Of a stretch of DNA of 52,338 nt, positions 8,390 through 16,539 are shown in pieces (position 1 is the first letter of the stretch; each line of letters starts with the position of its first letter). A model generated the notes under the pieces. The model had not been told where the DNA came from and did no database searches. It saw only the letters and a list, made by a program, of their open reading frames with translations. This stretch comes from Paludibacteraceae bacterium (lineage in GTDB: Bacteria; Bacteroidota; Bacteroidia; Bacteroidales; Paludibacteraceae), in the NCBI GenBank assembly GCA_017448345.1, contig JAFSLP010000003.1, forward strand, positions 1 through 52,338, written 5' to 3'. The position numbers and the translations under genes were made by a program.

Positions 8390-8808
8390 TTACTTTTAGG
8401 ATTTTTTTCTTTTTCGAGGATTTCCAGCATTTGTGCCGGAGTGACTACACGGGTTGTTGTAGGGAAATGCTTCAGATTACCGGTAACAAGGAAAGAATCC
8501 TCTTCCGAAAGCATCACTTCATAGAACACACGGTCGCTCTCATCTATAAACAGGTTTCTAAACTCTGTCCGCTCGGTATAAATACCATTTACGCGGAGGA
8601 AACTGAACAATGTATCTAATTCCAAAGGGCTTATTCGGAACTGTTTGCGGGACAAAACTTCGTTATACTCCGCCCATATCTCATCGTTGTACAACGGGAT
8701 TATCTTCCCGTTTAACATATTTGTAACCACTTTTGAAGTAGCGGACTCAATGTTATGCGTCATATACGCAGACACAAAGACGTTTGTGTCAATTACTGCA
8801 TAAACCAT
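8386..8808 (-). CDS. PIN-domain toxin (COG1569-type)
   Basis: A 140-residue PIN nuclease of the kind annotated as toxin component, PIN family. The first acidic motif is VIDTNVFVSA, an acidic helix EIWAEYNEVL follows, and the late acidic residues are in FIDESDRVFYEVMLSEEDSFLVTGN. Such toxins cleave RNA when released from their antitoxin. The gene starts 3 bases after the RelB/DinJ-like antitoxin gene (8811-9125), an operon arrangement. A PIN toxin paired with a RelB-type antitoxin is a mixed pairing. Its last codons lie inside a direct repeat that also flanks the module on the other side. Confidence 0.88.
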   Translation of the reverse strand: MVYAVIDTNVFVSAYMTHNIESATSKVVTNMLNGKIIPLYNDEIWAEYNEVLSRKQFRISPLELDTLFSFLRVNGIYTERTEFRNLFIDESDRVFYEVMLSEEDSFLVTGNLKHFPTTTRVVTPAQMLEILEKEKNPKSK

Positions 8809-8810
8809 AG

Positions 8811-9125
8811 TCAGGCAGATTGTTTTTGTAATTGCAGTTCGCGCTCTTTGCGCTCACGGCGTGCAGCACGAATCTCTTCGTTTATCTCCTCAAGTGTCAT
8901 CTCAGGACGGTCTGAACGGTCAGCCGTATAAAATGCCTCCAGAGCGCGTTGGGCTACGGAGTCCTCGTCGGCGCGGATGGTAAACGGGATGGCGCGTGTA
9001 CGTACTACCGCATTGACAAACACATTGATAGCGGCGTTCGCACTCATGCCGAACTGCTCGCAAAGCGCATCAAACTGCGCTTTTACCTGATTGTCCAAAC
9101 GGACTGTCATTGCTGTCTGTGCCAT
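8811..9125 (-). CDS. RelB/DinJ-family antitoxin
   Basis: A 104-residue protein. Residues 1-50 are the ribbon-helix-helix DNA-binding part (MTVRLDNQVKAQFDALCEQFGM and then NAAINVFVNAVV), a close match to RelB/DinJ. The C-terminal half is charged (REIRAARRERKERELQLQKQ-like) and would wrap the toxin. It precedes the PIN toxin by 3 bases and probably represses the shared promoter at 9169-9200. Confidence 0.88.
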   Translation of the reverse strand: MAQTAMTVRLDNQVKAQFDALCEQFGMSANAAINVFVNAVVRTRAIPFTIRADEDSVAQRALEAFYTADRSDRPEMTLEEINEEIRAARRERKERELQLQKQSA

Positions 9126-9160
9126 AGTTTTAATGTCGTTTTGATTGCTTATTGATATCT

Positions 9161-9248
9161 ATTCGGCTGCAAATTTACTGCTTTTTTTTGATATATGCAA
9201 GCAAAAGACAAAAAAATGTATTTTTTCCTGCATTTTTTGTCTATACTC
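9161..9248. repeat. Direct repeat bounding a toxin-antitoxin module, copy 2
   Basis: Near-identical to 8304-8389 and carries the promoter of the RelB/PIN operon. The copies differ by a handful of bases, mostly in A/T runs. Confidence 0.85.
9169..9200 (-). promoter_or_regulatory. Promoter for RelB/PIN operon
   Basis: Minus-strand TTGC (9197-9200) and TAAATTTGC (9169-9177). The sequence is the same as the promoter at 8312-8343 because both lie in the direct repeat. Confidence 0.7.
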
Positions 9249-9816
9249 CTCCATTCCCCGTCCATTCCCCTTCCATCCCGCCGGGAACACATCTCATTCG
9301 CATTACGTACGTCACCGTACCCCCGCTATACTGTTTATTCATTCGTTTATTGTGCTGTTTGAGAGACAGCGTACTTCGTTTATTGTGTCGGGATTTAATC
9401 CCGACTATAATTTTCTTTAATTTTGGGTAATTTTTGACTTACTCTCCCCCTTACAGAGGGGGGCGGGGGTGTCTTGTTTTGCGGGTTTATTGCCTTTGGT
9501 GTTTGCAAGCTCGTAGAGGTGTATGTTTGGATGGTTGTGTGGCTGGGATGCTTGCATACCAAGACACACAGACAGCCAAACATACGTTTGTCCGCAGGGC
9601 TGCAAACAACGAAGGGGTTTTATATGTTTTTTCGAAAAAGAACCAATTCGCCAAGCACCCTGCGTAGTGGTTACGCAATGGTATCGGAATAGTATTTCAG
9701 GAGGAGGGTATCAGGAAGTCATTACATAGTCATTAAATGTTCTTTTTCGGAAACGTAAGCGTCACCTATGCGAGTCGTATGCAACACCTATGCGATGCCT
9801 ATGCAATAATGTCTAA
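9249..9816. other. Gene-free stretch with degenerate inverted repeats
   Basis: I see no credible protein gene in this 570-base gap. It holds an imperfect inverted repeat (GTATGTTTGGATGGTTGTGT at 9521-9540 against ACACACAGACAGCCAAACAT at 9564-9583) and, at 9763-9808, three or four copies of a CACCTATGCG / CCTATGCAA phrase. It looks like decayed intergenic DNA inside the toxin-antitoxin island. Confidence 0.5.
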
Positions 9817-9866
9817 TTTCTCTGTTAGGTATTCTTGATGTACCTTCTCCTATTCTTCGTCAGAAA
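9817..9866. repeat. Copy of the antitoxin 3' end fused to a nucleotidyltransferase fragment
   Basis: About 50 bases match 10510-10559, which is the 3' end of the antitoxin gene at 10501. This second copy is read in another frame and forms the C-terminus of the nucleotidyltransferase remnant. The copies lie 693 bases apart and enclose the PIN toxin gene at 10088. Confidence 0.8.
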
Positions 9867-10076
9867 GAAATACTGTCCGAGACTGAAGCCTAATTCCATC
9901 AGCGGATAAGAAATAGCAGCAAAGTCGTTATCTTCTTTCTGAGGACGGTTAAGGAGCACCAACAAATCCCAGTCGGAGTCCGTGCGGTTGTCTCCTCTCG
10001 CACGCGAACCGTACAATAAGGACTTCTTTCCCGACTGCTTGTATCTTTGACAATATTTTGCTTCTGTCAGCTGCCA
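9825..10076 (-). pseudogene. Fragment of a MNT-type nucleotidyltransferase
   Basis: An open stretch of 83 codons without a good start codon. It contains the nucleotidyltransferase active-site motif GSRARGDNRTDSDWDLLVLL and a short following helix (ISYPLMELGFSLGQYF). Normal relatives are about 100-110 residues with a further C-terminal helix. Here that part is replaced by a frame-shifted copy of a neighbouring antitoxin gene tail (9817-9866). A TTG at 10016 would be the only nearby start. Such proteins are antitoxins of HEPN/MNT modules, and no HEPN partner is present. I take it as a remnant of a lost module. Confidence 0.75.
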
Positions 10077-10087
10077 TCAGACATGAT

Positions 10088-10504
10088 TTATTGAAGAGAA
10101 GCGAGGTATTGCTCAGCGGTCATGACAGGAAGTTTGGAGTAGATGAAGTCTTTTCCGTTACGAGTGATGATTACATCTGCTTTTCTAGTCAAAGCCGAAA
10201 AATATTGCAAGGCATCTTCGAAATCATCAAACGGTGACCGGATAGCTTGTTGCACAACCTCTGCATCTACGCGTGTAGGAGTACAGATTTGACAGAACAA
10301 ATCCAAACTTTCTTTAATCTCTTTGCTGCTCAATTTCCGTGTCTCCATAATATATGAAGCGGTAGCAAGAGATAATGAGGAACAATACAACTCCATCATT
10401 CCCTTATCCGCCAAACTAAACAACCTCAAAGCGTCATCAAACCATGGATACCGTTCGCAGAGCAAATCTATGGCTATATTTGTGTCAATAAATACCTTTT
10501 TCAT
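10088..10504 (-). CDS. PIN-domain toxin, VapC-like
   Basis: A 138-residue PIN ribonuclease. The motif VFIDTNIAIDLL carries the first catalytic Asp, the helix SLSLATASYIM follows, and FDDFEDALQYFSA plus VIITRNGKDF carry the later acidic residues and strand. The ATG overlaps the stop codon of the antitoxin gene by 4 bases (ATGA), so the two are translationally coupled. It is the toxin half of a two-gene module driven from 10789-10820. Confidence 0.9.
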   Translation of the reverse strand: MKKVFIDTNIAIDLLCERYPWFDDALRLFSLADKGMMELYCSSLSLATASYIMETRKLSSKEIKESLDLFCQICTPTRVDAEVVQQAIRSPFDDFEDALQYFSALTRKADVIITRNGKDFIYSKLPVMTAEQYLASLQ

Positions 10505-10761
10505 TTGTATTTCTCTGTTAGGTATTCTTGATGGATCTTCTCCAATTCTTCATCAGAAACATACCATGGTTTACCTCGTTTGAAGCGCATAACTCTCGGA
10601 GTAATCTCAATGGGCTGTTGAACCGTTGTTTGCTCTGCAATCTCTTCTTTGCGGATAAACCACTCCAGATAATGCTCGATGACAGTATTCAGGTTCCGCC
10701 CTTGCCGTTCCGCATACATCTGTGCCGTGTTATATAAATTCGGGTTAATTGTGATTTGCAT
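10501..10761 (-). CDS. Antitoxin partner of the PIN toxin (DUF6364-like)
   Basis: An 86-residue protein that starts at the ATG at 10761, preceded by a clear AAAGGAGG ribosome-binding sequence, which is rare in this window. A longer frame to 10791 would begin inside the promoter. The N-terminus MQITINPNLYNTAQMYAERQ followed by NLNTVIEHYLEWFI is a ribbon-helix-helix pattern. The C-terminus is charged, as in toxin-binding tails. It overlaps the VapC-like gene by 4 bases. The last 45 bases also exist as a second copy at 9817-9866. Confidence 0.82.
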   Translation of the reverse strand: MQITINPNLYNTAQMYAERQGRNLNTVIEHYLEWFIRKEEIAEQTTVQQPIEITPRVMRFKRGKPWYVSDEELEKIHQEYLTEKYK

Positions 10762-10788
10762 AATAGCCTCCTTTCTGTAAATCTGTCG

Positions 10789-10820
10789 CAAAGATACGCT
10801 TTTTTTTTGAAAGTACCAAA
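10789..10820 (-). promoter_or_regulatory. Promoter for PIN/antitoxin module
   Basis: Minus-strand TTTGG (10816-10820) and TATCTTTGC (10789-10797). Part of the 150-base direct repeat shared with 11789-11940. Confidence 0.75.
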
Positions 10821-10882
10821 TTTATAAGCAATAATATTAACTTTTATGTTGTTTTGCAGATGTTTTGCAGATTTCTTTTGGC

Positions 10883-10918
10883 AAAAACGAAAGGAGCCTC
10901 GCACAAGGCAAGGCTCCT
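10883..10918 (-). terminator. Rho-independent terminator after the HigA-like gene
   Basis: AGGAGCCT (10892-10899) pairs with AGGCTCCT (10911-10918). Read on the minus strand it is followed by TTCGTTTTTGCC. Confidence 0.8.
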
Positions 10919-10940
10919 GACTATCGGATGAATAGAGGGG

Positions 10941-11267
10941 TTAGAGTACTGCAGCAGCATGTTTGGGAAGTTTTATCTTGCGTAATACATTACCGCTTTG
11001 AGGGGATGTAGTCATAATTAGATCATCATCAAGCGCAACGGCAATCTTCGCCAAGGTTGCCATTGTCAGGTTATGTGTGCCGGAAAGCCATCTGCTTATT
11101 TCCGTTTCGGTCTTCCCTAACCGTACTGCCAGATCTTTTTGTGACATTCCTTTCTGCTCCAACAGATCATAGATACGATTAGCAATCATGACCTGCATGT
11201 CCACTTGTTTTTGTATTTCCGGTGTAAGGTATCTTTTCCGCACCTCATCCATAATCGGGTTAGTCAT
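10941..11267 (-). CDS. HigA-like XRE-family antitoxin
   Basis: A 108-residue protein with a helix-turn-helix at about residues 30-85 (LLEQKGMSQKDLAVRLGKTE and then ISRWLSGTHNLTMATLAKIA). This is the XRE/Cro pattern seen in HigA antitoxins. It follows the toxin gene by 14 bases, the toxin-first order typical of higBA. Its stop codon lies 20-odd bases before a strong terminator. It is expected to repress the operon promoter at 11789-11821. Confidence 0.87.
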   Translation of the reverse strand: MTNPIMDEVRKRYLTPEIQKQVDMQVMIANRIYDLLEQKGMSQKDLAVRLGKTETEISRWLSGTHNLTMATLAKIAVALDDDLIMTTSPQSGNVLRKIKLPKHAAAVL

Positions 11268-11281
11268 AATTACCTCCTTTG

Positions 11282-11767
11282 TTAATCGTTAATATAAAAG
11301 GTTAGTGTTCCGTGCAATTGTGTACCCCTTACTACAATTTCCTTGCGGTTCTCACGCTGACGAACTTCGAAATCTATTTTCTGTAAGGTCTCCACACACT
11401 TATTCAAGTACGGATCTTCCTGATAAGTCTGTGTTTCTTTTATGCCTCCGTTTCCCAAAATAAGCACTTTGCTGCTAATGCACAAACAATACAACCGCAG
11501 CCGTGAAGATTCCAGATAAGCAGGAAGTGCATGAACTCGGTCAGATGGTCGTCCTTCAAATCGGAAATAACGGTCTTCTACCCCCATCCGTTTGATTACC
11601 TCCAAACGCCCCATGATAACACCGAGATCCTCTCCGTATTCTGTATTGTCCATGAATGCGAGCAGAAACTTTTCGAATTCCGAATATTCTTCTCCGCTAA
11701 ACAAAGGAGAGTAGATACTAACCTTATCTCCTGACTCCAGTAGTTTTAGTAATAAATCGCGTCGCAT
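11282..11767 (-). CDS. Probable HigB/RelE-like toxin
   Basis: A 161-residue protein upstream of the HigA-like antitoxin gene. The C-terminal half (SSRLRLYCLCISSKVLILGN and then a GGIKETQTYQEDP stretch) matches the core of a Bacteroidetes RelE/HigB-type toxin family with the LRLYCxxxxxxxLILGNGG pattern. The N-terminal 60 residues are acidic and less recognisable. It starts at the ATG at 11767, about 20 bases from the -7 box. The assignment rests mainly on this motif and on the toxin-antitoxin order. Confidence 0.72.
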   Translation of the reverse strand: MRRDLLLKLLESGDKVSIYSPLFSGEEYSEFEKFLLAFMDNTEYGEDLGVIMGRLEVIKRMGVEDRYFRFEGRPSDRVHALPAYLESSRLRLYCLCISSKVLILGNGGIKETQTYQEDPYLNKCVETLQKIDFEVRQRENRKEIVVRGTQLHGTLTFYIND

Positions 11768-11788
11768 TGTATGTTTTCAAATGTGGCT

Positions 11789-11821
11789 GCAAAGATACGC
11801 TTTTTTTTTGAAAGTACCAAA
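11789..11821 (-). promoter_or_regulatory. Promoter for HigBA-like module
   Basis: Minus-strand TTTGG (11817-11821) and TATCTTTGC (11789-11797). Identical in both boxes to the promoter at 10789-10820. Confidence 0.75.
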
Positions 11822-11882
11822 TTTATGAGCAATAAAATTAACTTTTATGTTTATTTTGCAGATTTTGCAGATTTCTTTTGGC

Positions 11883-11918
11883 AAAAACGAAAGGAGCCTC
11901 GCACAAGGCAAGGCTCCT
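11883..11918 (-). terminator. Rho-independent terminator after the small peptide gene
   Basis: AGGAGCCT (11892-11899) pairs with AGGCTCCT (11911-11918) and is followed on the minus strand by TTCGTTTTTGCC. Same sequence as the terminator at 10883-10918. Confidence 0.8.
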
Positions 11919-11941
11919 GACTATCGGATGAATAGAGGGGG

Positions 11942-12076
11942 TTAGACGATTTCTATAAGTTCGCCATTGGCATCGCCTGTACCTTTGAAACCGCCACCGC
12001 TTACGTTACCCGACATAAGCATGTGCGATGTTTTGCAATCCGTGATTTGCGTAATTGGACTATTGTATGTTTTCAT
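11942..12076 (-). CDS. Small 44-residue peptide downstream of a giant surface protein
   Basis: An ORF that reads MKTYNSPITQITDCKTSHML, then a Ser-Gly-Asn and Gly-rich middle (SGGGFKGTG) and ends GELIEIV. It starts 26 bases after the stop codon of the 1421-residue surface protein and ends just before a strong terminator, so it looks like the last gene of that operon. A second small ORF (50248-50391) sits in the same position behind the other giant protein and shares the pattern Tyr-x2-Pro-x-Thr-x-(Ile/Val) followed by Leu-Met-(Ser/Thr). Short peptides of this general pattern occur in Bacteroidetes. The function is unknown. Confidence 0.65.
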   Translation of the reverse strand: MKTYNSPITQITDCKTSHMLMSGNVSGGGFKGTGDANGELIEIV

Positions 12077-12102
12077 AATTGTAGAATTTTTATGGTTATG
12101 GT

Positions 12103-15100
12103 TTACTTAATCAATTGTCCTTGTACATTGTATGTCTTGCCGTCACGAAGAATCAGCAGTTGACCGTCACGGATGACTTTTGTACATTGTATATCACTCT
12201 GTACATCACTGATGCCCGTAGCCACTTCTGTCTCCTGACTGTTGAAGACAACCCTTGCACGCATGCCTAACGATTGCGGCGGGAAATTGAGCACGAAATA
12301 TCCGCGCAGGGCCTTCATTTGCTGTTCATCGCTCAGAGTCTGGACATCATACAGATACTGGTCGCTGCCGAGTACATATGCATTCGGGATGGTTTTCAAA
12401 GCACTTCCTGTTGTCGGAGCATAGATGCCATGGTACTCAGCAAGTCCGTCTGCGGGTACAGTAGCATGGAGGTCTTTGCTGACAGTTACATTCTCGAAAA
12501 TGGCATTTGTGACATCGGCACTCGGCGTATAGAGATACGGTACACCGGCTTCAATAGCCTCAGCATCTACGAAATTGACACGCAAATCTTTGTTTTCCTT
12601 CACATAAGTGTTGCTCAGCTTGGTCAGTTTGCCCGGCAGTTTCGCTGCTGTCTGTGCTGCATCTGCATCGAACGGCAGAACCAGCGTGTAGAGGTTGTCG
12701 GCAACAAAGGAACGGTTGACAATACTTAAATTTACATTTTGACCATCAAACGGTTCGATGATTGCAGTATTATCATCAGCATTTTCATCTAATGTCATTA
12801 TCTTCAAAGCTGCATTCTCTGTGCCTACCAGATAGGTGAAATCAAATGTTTCTCTGTAGAGAGCACTTCTGAAATCCCACATACAGTTTAATAATACGTT
12901 ATCTTCGTAGGTGCCTGTTGTGGTATAAGAAGCGGTATGTTCTGCGCCATAACCTTCCAACTGATGGTCTGTTCCGTTGATCTTTATGAATGCCACAAAA
13001 CCTATCACATTCTTGTCCGTAGTCATAGTGAATGTGAGTTTCTGATCAACAGAACGGGTGATAGCATAGGTGAATACTGTTGGTCCTTCTTGCGGGGAGA
13101 CAAACTCATATCCATGCCATGTGGCTTCTGTGATAGAAGAAACAACATTCACATTGCAGGTGGCATATACAGAGTTGTCACTTGTCAGTTTAGCAGTAAT
13201 GGTTGTATTTCCATCCGCTACGCCGGTTACTACGCCATTGGCAACTGTAGCAACTGAAGGATTGGATGTCTCCCAAGTCAATTCATTGTCGGAAGCATAG
13301 ACAGGGGTGAAGGTCGGTGTTAATGTCAGTGTATGATCTATCAGCAGTTTTGCCGAGCTTTGACTCAATGCGATAGCGGTCACCGAAACATTATCATCGC
13401 ATTGACTTTCAAACTCGATATTAGTCAGTTTCGGGAAGAATGCTTCGTCATAGGTAGTAAAATCTTTGACTGTAACATATGTATATCCACTTGCCATTAT
13501 GGGCGCAGCAGAAGATGTGATAGTTCCCGTTAATGTATGATCGTTGTCTGACAGAACTCCTGTATTACGCATGGAATAAACGGTATTATTTCCGTTAATA
13601 TAGAAATCAGCACCTCCAAAATTATTAAGCCGTTCCTCTGATTTCACAATAAGTTGATAGGTATTTTCCCCTGTTTTCTTAAATGTAAAGTATGCGGAAT
13701 GTACTCCATCTCCTCTGTCTGTAGATTGAAGCAAGGTATTGCAATATACAGTACCCAATGCACGGAAGTTAGCTGTGAGATCCATATTAGTCTCAACATT
13801 AGTGGTAAAGGTAGCGTGTGTTTCGCCGTTTGACCAGTTCACGAATACATATCCCTCATTCGCCTCTGCACTGAACTCGACTTCTGAACCAGTTGTAACA
13901 TTTGTTACAGCGACACCGCTTTGTTTAACTGTTGCAGATCCCATAAGTTCATCGTTGGGAGTCGCTGAAACGGATTTAGTCGGAGTAGAGGCTAATGTGC
14001 CAAATGCCTGGAAGTCATATATCTTCATACCCCAACCATTCTCACGAAGAGCAGAAGCCTTTACGCGGATATATCGACCTGTCTCATTAATCGGATAGAA
14101 CTGATAATTATGGTCTTGAGCTGTACCAATCTCCGGCCAACCGGATTTGGTAGCCGCATCTGTCCAATCAGTGCCATTAGCAGACACTTGAATTGCGTGT
14201 TCTGTCGGGCAAGCTCCTTCCCACTTGATAATCACCAATGAAAGGTCATAAGTATCTTCCAAATCTACTTTCCACCACATGTCTGCAACTGCTTGATTTG
14301 GACCAAGAGACCACTCTGTTCCTAAATCATTATCGTTAGCACGAGAAACCGGATTTTCATTTGCTCCAGCTGCAGCCGGTTTATTCAAAGCGAGGTTGGC
14401 ACTAATGGTATTTTCTACTACGGCAGTCGCAGATTTATCAAAGCATGTGGCAGTAATAGTTACTTCACCTACTGCATTTGCCGTATAGTGACCATTTGCA
14501 TCAATCGAGCCCTTTTCTGCCGGAGAAACAGAATATGTTATTGTTTGGCCATCCATTAGCTCCTCATATTGGTCACGAGCAACAGCAGTAATATCTATAC
14601 TCTGCCCTACAGCGCATACCGTTTTGCGCTTCGGAGAAGTAATAACAACATCTGTCAGGATTGAAGTCTCTGCTTCCAATACTTCAAACTCATAGAATGA
14701 AAAACCGTATCCATTACCATTCTCTGTACCAACAAACTTCACATAGCGGAAATTATAAGTTTGGTCCAAATCAATAACCTGTTTATAATTGTTGGGGTTG
14801 TCTAATGTTTGGCTGGTTATTGTTTTGAGAATAGTATAGTTTTCATCATCATTGGAACCCTGGATTGTGAACGATTTTGCATACGAAAATTCCCATGTAA
14901 TATTTACACGGTTGAAACTCTGGGCGGTTCCGTAATCCATTTTCCACCATTGTTCTCCTGTACTTGCCGCTTGCCAACGGGTATTTGTCTTTCCATCTAC
15001 CCCCTTGAATGGGATAAGGTCTCCGTTTGTAGAAGAAGCCGTAGCCGGACTATACTCGATAAGAGACAAGTCGCTGATGGTAATATTAGTATTTTCACCA

Positions 15101-16368
15101 ACCCAGCCGAAATCAAAGACCATAATCTTATTATTGTCTGGTTGTCCCGAGAATACTTTTTCGTATTGGAACGGTGTATTGGCTGTTAAGTCAATGGACT
15201 GGTTTTCATAAACGCATTCTTTATTATCATCTGTTTTAAATGTAATACCACCACAATCTTTATCAGCGGTCAGAGTAAAAGCCACCTTATATGCTTTTGT
15301 GTTTTCAAAAGCAATTAGGTGCTGAAACTTGACTTGGCGGCTCCATTGTCCACCTCCATGTGATGCAATATTGACATCAAAATCATCCTCATTGGGTACA
15401 GCACTTACTTGACCGGAAACGAAATTGATTGAAAACGCAGCCGGCTCAACCGAAGGAGCATCTTTCTCGATGATAGAGATTTCGGAGATAGTGATAATAG
15501 TGCCTACGGGAGCATAGCCAAAGTCAAGCAAGAACTTTCGTGAACCATTGGCGGTTCCTGCAACATCAGTTTTAGTATATACATAGTCCTCATTGGCAGG
15601 AATAGCAATGTCGGATACCGCTAACATTTCATTGTCCCCCCTTTTATCGTTCGGTTTGAATGAAACATTATTTACAGCGTTGTTTGAATGGAATTTAATG
15701 GAGAAATCGTAATATTTGTTAGCTGCGAAATCAAAGTCCAATGTCAATGATACTTGTGCATGCCATTGTGCTCCTTTTGTTTCATTAATATTCACAGTTA
15801 TTACACCATCAGTACATGTTGCAGTACTATTATTTTCTTGCTGCCATTGAGGAATAGCGAACCAACTATCACATGCATCATAGTTTGCAGCTATGAATTT
15901 CTCTCCTTCTACTGCGGGTTCTGGAGTCGGGTCTACGGGATCATCTCCGGCACTGGCACAAGAAGCAGGCCATTCAAAAGTTTGGTTCTGAATAGCAGTA
16001 AATTGCTTTTCCCCTTCTATATTTAGATATAGTGGATTATAAAATACAGGGGCATAACCTCCTGTGGAAGTTAAGGTGACAGTAAGTGTCTTTGTTTCGT
16101 TATCGAAACTTACGAAATCGTCGGACATTTGAACCTGCAGATTTGTTCCTGCATCATTGACGTGGCAATAATTACCTGCACCTATAAGCCCAGAAAATTT
16201 ATCTCCACCTACGATTTCCATCACATACTTATCAGTTTCTGGATTCGTACATGTGATTGTTACCGTAGTGACACCGTCTGTCGCAGTTATCGTCTCTCCG
16301 CAATACTGCGTTGCCCATCCCATAACGCTCACGCATAGGAGCGCGAAAAGAAAAGTTAATTTTCTCAT
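12103..16368 (-). CDS. Large secreted surface protein with discoidin and Ig-like domains
   Basis: 1421 residues with a signal peptide (MRKLTFLFALLCVSVMGWA). The first 430 residues contain beta-sandwich repeats of the CBM/choice-of-anchor kind. Two discoidin (F5/8 type C) domains follow at about 440-565 (KTNTRWQAAS...WWKMDYG) and 655-785 (WWKVDLEDTY), with an Ig-like domain between them (about 570-650). A divergent InlB B-repeat is at about 795-865 (EGYVFVNWSNGE) and a Big2 domain at about 985-1065 (TWETSNPSVATVANGVVTG). The last 40 residues (QCTKVIRDGQLLILRDGKTY and then NVQGQLIK) resemble a type IX secretion sorting tail and match the tail of the giant protein at 41977. Probably a carbohydrate-binding or adhesive surface protein. 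Its ligand is unknown. Confidence 0.85.
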   Translation of the reverse strand: MRKLTFLFALLCVSVMGWATQYCGETITATDGVTTVTITCTNPETDKYVMEIVGGDKFSGLIGAGNYCHVNDAGTNLQVQMSDDFVSFDNETKTLTVTLTSTGGYAPVFYNPLYLNIEGEKQFTAIQNQTFEWPASCASAGDDPVDPTPEPAVEGEKFIAANYDACDSWFAIPQWQQENNSTATCTDGVITVNINETKGAQWHAQVSLTLDFDFAANKYYDFSIKFHSNNAVNNVSFKPNDKRGDNEMLAVSDIAIPANEDYVYTKTDVAGTANGSRKFLLDFGYAPVGTIITISEISIIEKDAPSVEPAAFSINFVSGQVSAVPNEDDFDVNIASHGGGQWSRQVKFQHLIAFENTKAYKVAFTLTADKDCGGITFKTDDNKECVYENQSIDLTANTPFQYEKVFSGQPDNNKIMVFDFGWVGENTNITISDLSLIEYSPATASSTNGDLIPFKGVDGKTNTRWQAASTGEQWWKMDYGTAQSFNRVNITWEFSYAKSFTIQGSNDDENYTILKTITSQTLDNPNNYKQVIDLDQTYNFRYVKFVGTENGNGYGFSFYEFEVLEAETSILTDVVITSPKRKTVCAVGQSIDITAVARDQYEELMDGQTITYSVSPAEKGSIDANGHYTANAVGEVTITATCFDKSATAVVENTISANLALNKPAAAGANENPVSRANDNDLGTEWSLGPNQAVADMWWKVDLEDTYDLSLVIIKWEGACPTEHAIQVSANGTDWTDAATKSGWPEIGTAQDHNYQFYPINETGRYIRVKASALRENGWGMKIYDFQAFGTLASTPTKSVSATPNDELMGSATVKQSGVAVTNVTTGSEVEFSAEANEGYVFVNWSNGETHATFTTNVETNMDLTANFRALGTVYCNTLLQSTDRGDGVHSAYFTFKKTGENTYQLIVKSEERLNNFGGADFYINGNNTVYSMRNTGVLSDNDHTLTGTITSSAAPIMASGYTYVTVKDFTTYDEAFFPKLTNIEFESQCDDNVSVTAIALSQSSAKLLIDHTLTLTPTFTPVYASDNELTWETSNPSVATVANGVVTGVADGNTTITAKLTSDNSVYATCNVNVVSSITEATWHGYEFVSPQEGPTVFTYAITRSVDQKLTFTMTTDKNVIGFVAFIKINGTDHQLEGYGAEHTASYTTTGTYEDNVLLNCMWDFRSALYRETFDFTYLVGTENAALKIMTLDENADDNTAIIEPFDGQNVNLSIVNRSFVADNLYTLVLPFDADAAQTAAKLPGKLTKLSNTYVKENKDLRVNFVDAEAIEAGVPYLYTPSADVTNAIFENVTVSKDLHATVPADGLAEYHGIYAPTTGSALKTIPNAYVLGSDQYLYDVQTLSDEQQMKALRGYFVLNFPPQSLGMRARVVFNSQETEVATGISDVQSDIQCTKVIRDGQLLILRDGKTYNVQGQLIK

Positions 16369-16411
16369 GGTTTTAAAAATTTAAGTTAATTATTGTTTGT
16401 TGTTATTTTCG

Positions 16412-16533
16412 TTGTCGGTCCGAGGGGTCGGAGTTAATCGGAATTTATCCGAGAGTATCCGAAATTATCCGAATCTATCGGAGTATATCCGGATTATCCG
16501 GGTTATCCGGACTAACCGAAATTATTCGGAGGA
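16412..16533. repeat. TCGGAATTTATCCG phrase array downstream of four-helix-bundle gene
   Basis: About ten degenerate copies of a 10-14 base phrase (TCGGAGTTAATCGG, TCCGAAATTATCCG, ATCCGGATTATCCG). The same family forms arrays at 17099-17205, 20070-20161 and 52222-52280. Confidence 0.9.
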
Positions 16534-16539
16534 GCGGAG

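Larger units (their letters stand above)
10789..10938. repeat. 150-base direct repeat (promoter plus terminator), copy 1
   Basis: More than 90 percent identical to 11789-11940 and offset by exactly 1000 bases at the terminator. On the minus strand it holds a terminator for the gene upstream and a promoter for the gene downstream. The two copies enclose the HigB/HigA-like module. Confidence 0.9.
11789..11940. repeat. 150-base direct repeat (promoter plus terminator), copy 2
   Basis: Partner of 10789-10938. It terminates the operon of the large surface protein and its small peptide, and starts the HigBA-like operon. Confidence 0.9.

Noticed and set aside
9395-9605. Small minus-strand proteins in the gap at 9.4-9.6 kb
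   Set aside because: No conserved pattern, no promoter, and they cross an inverted repeat.
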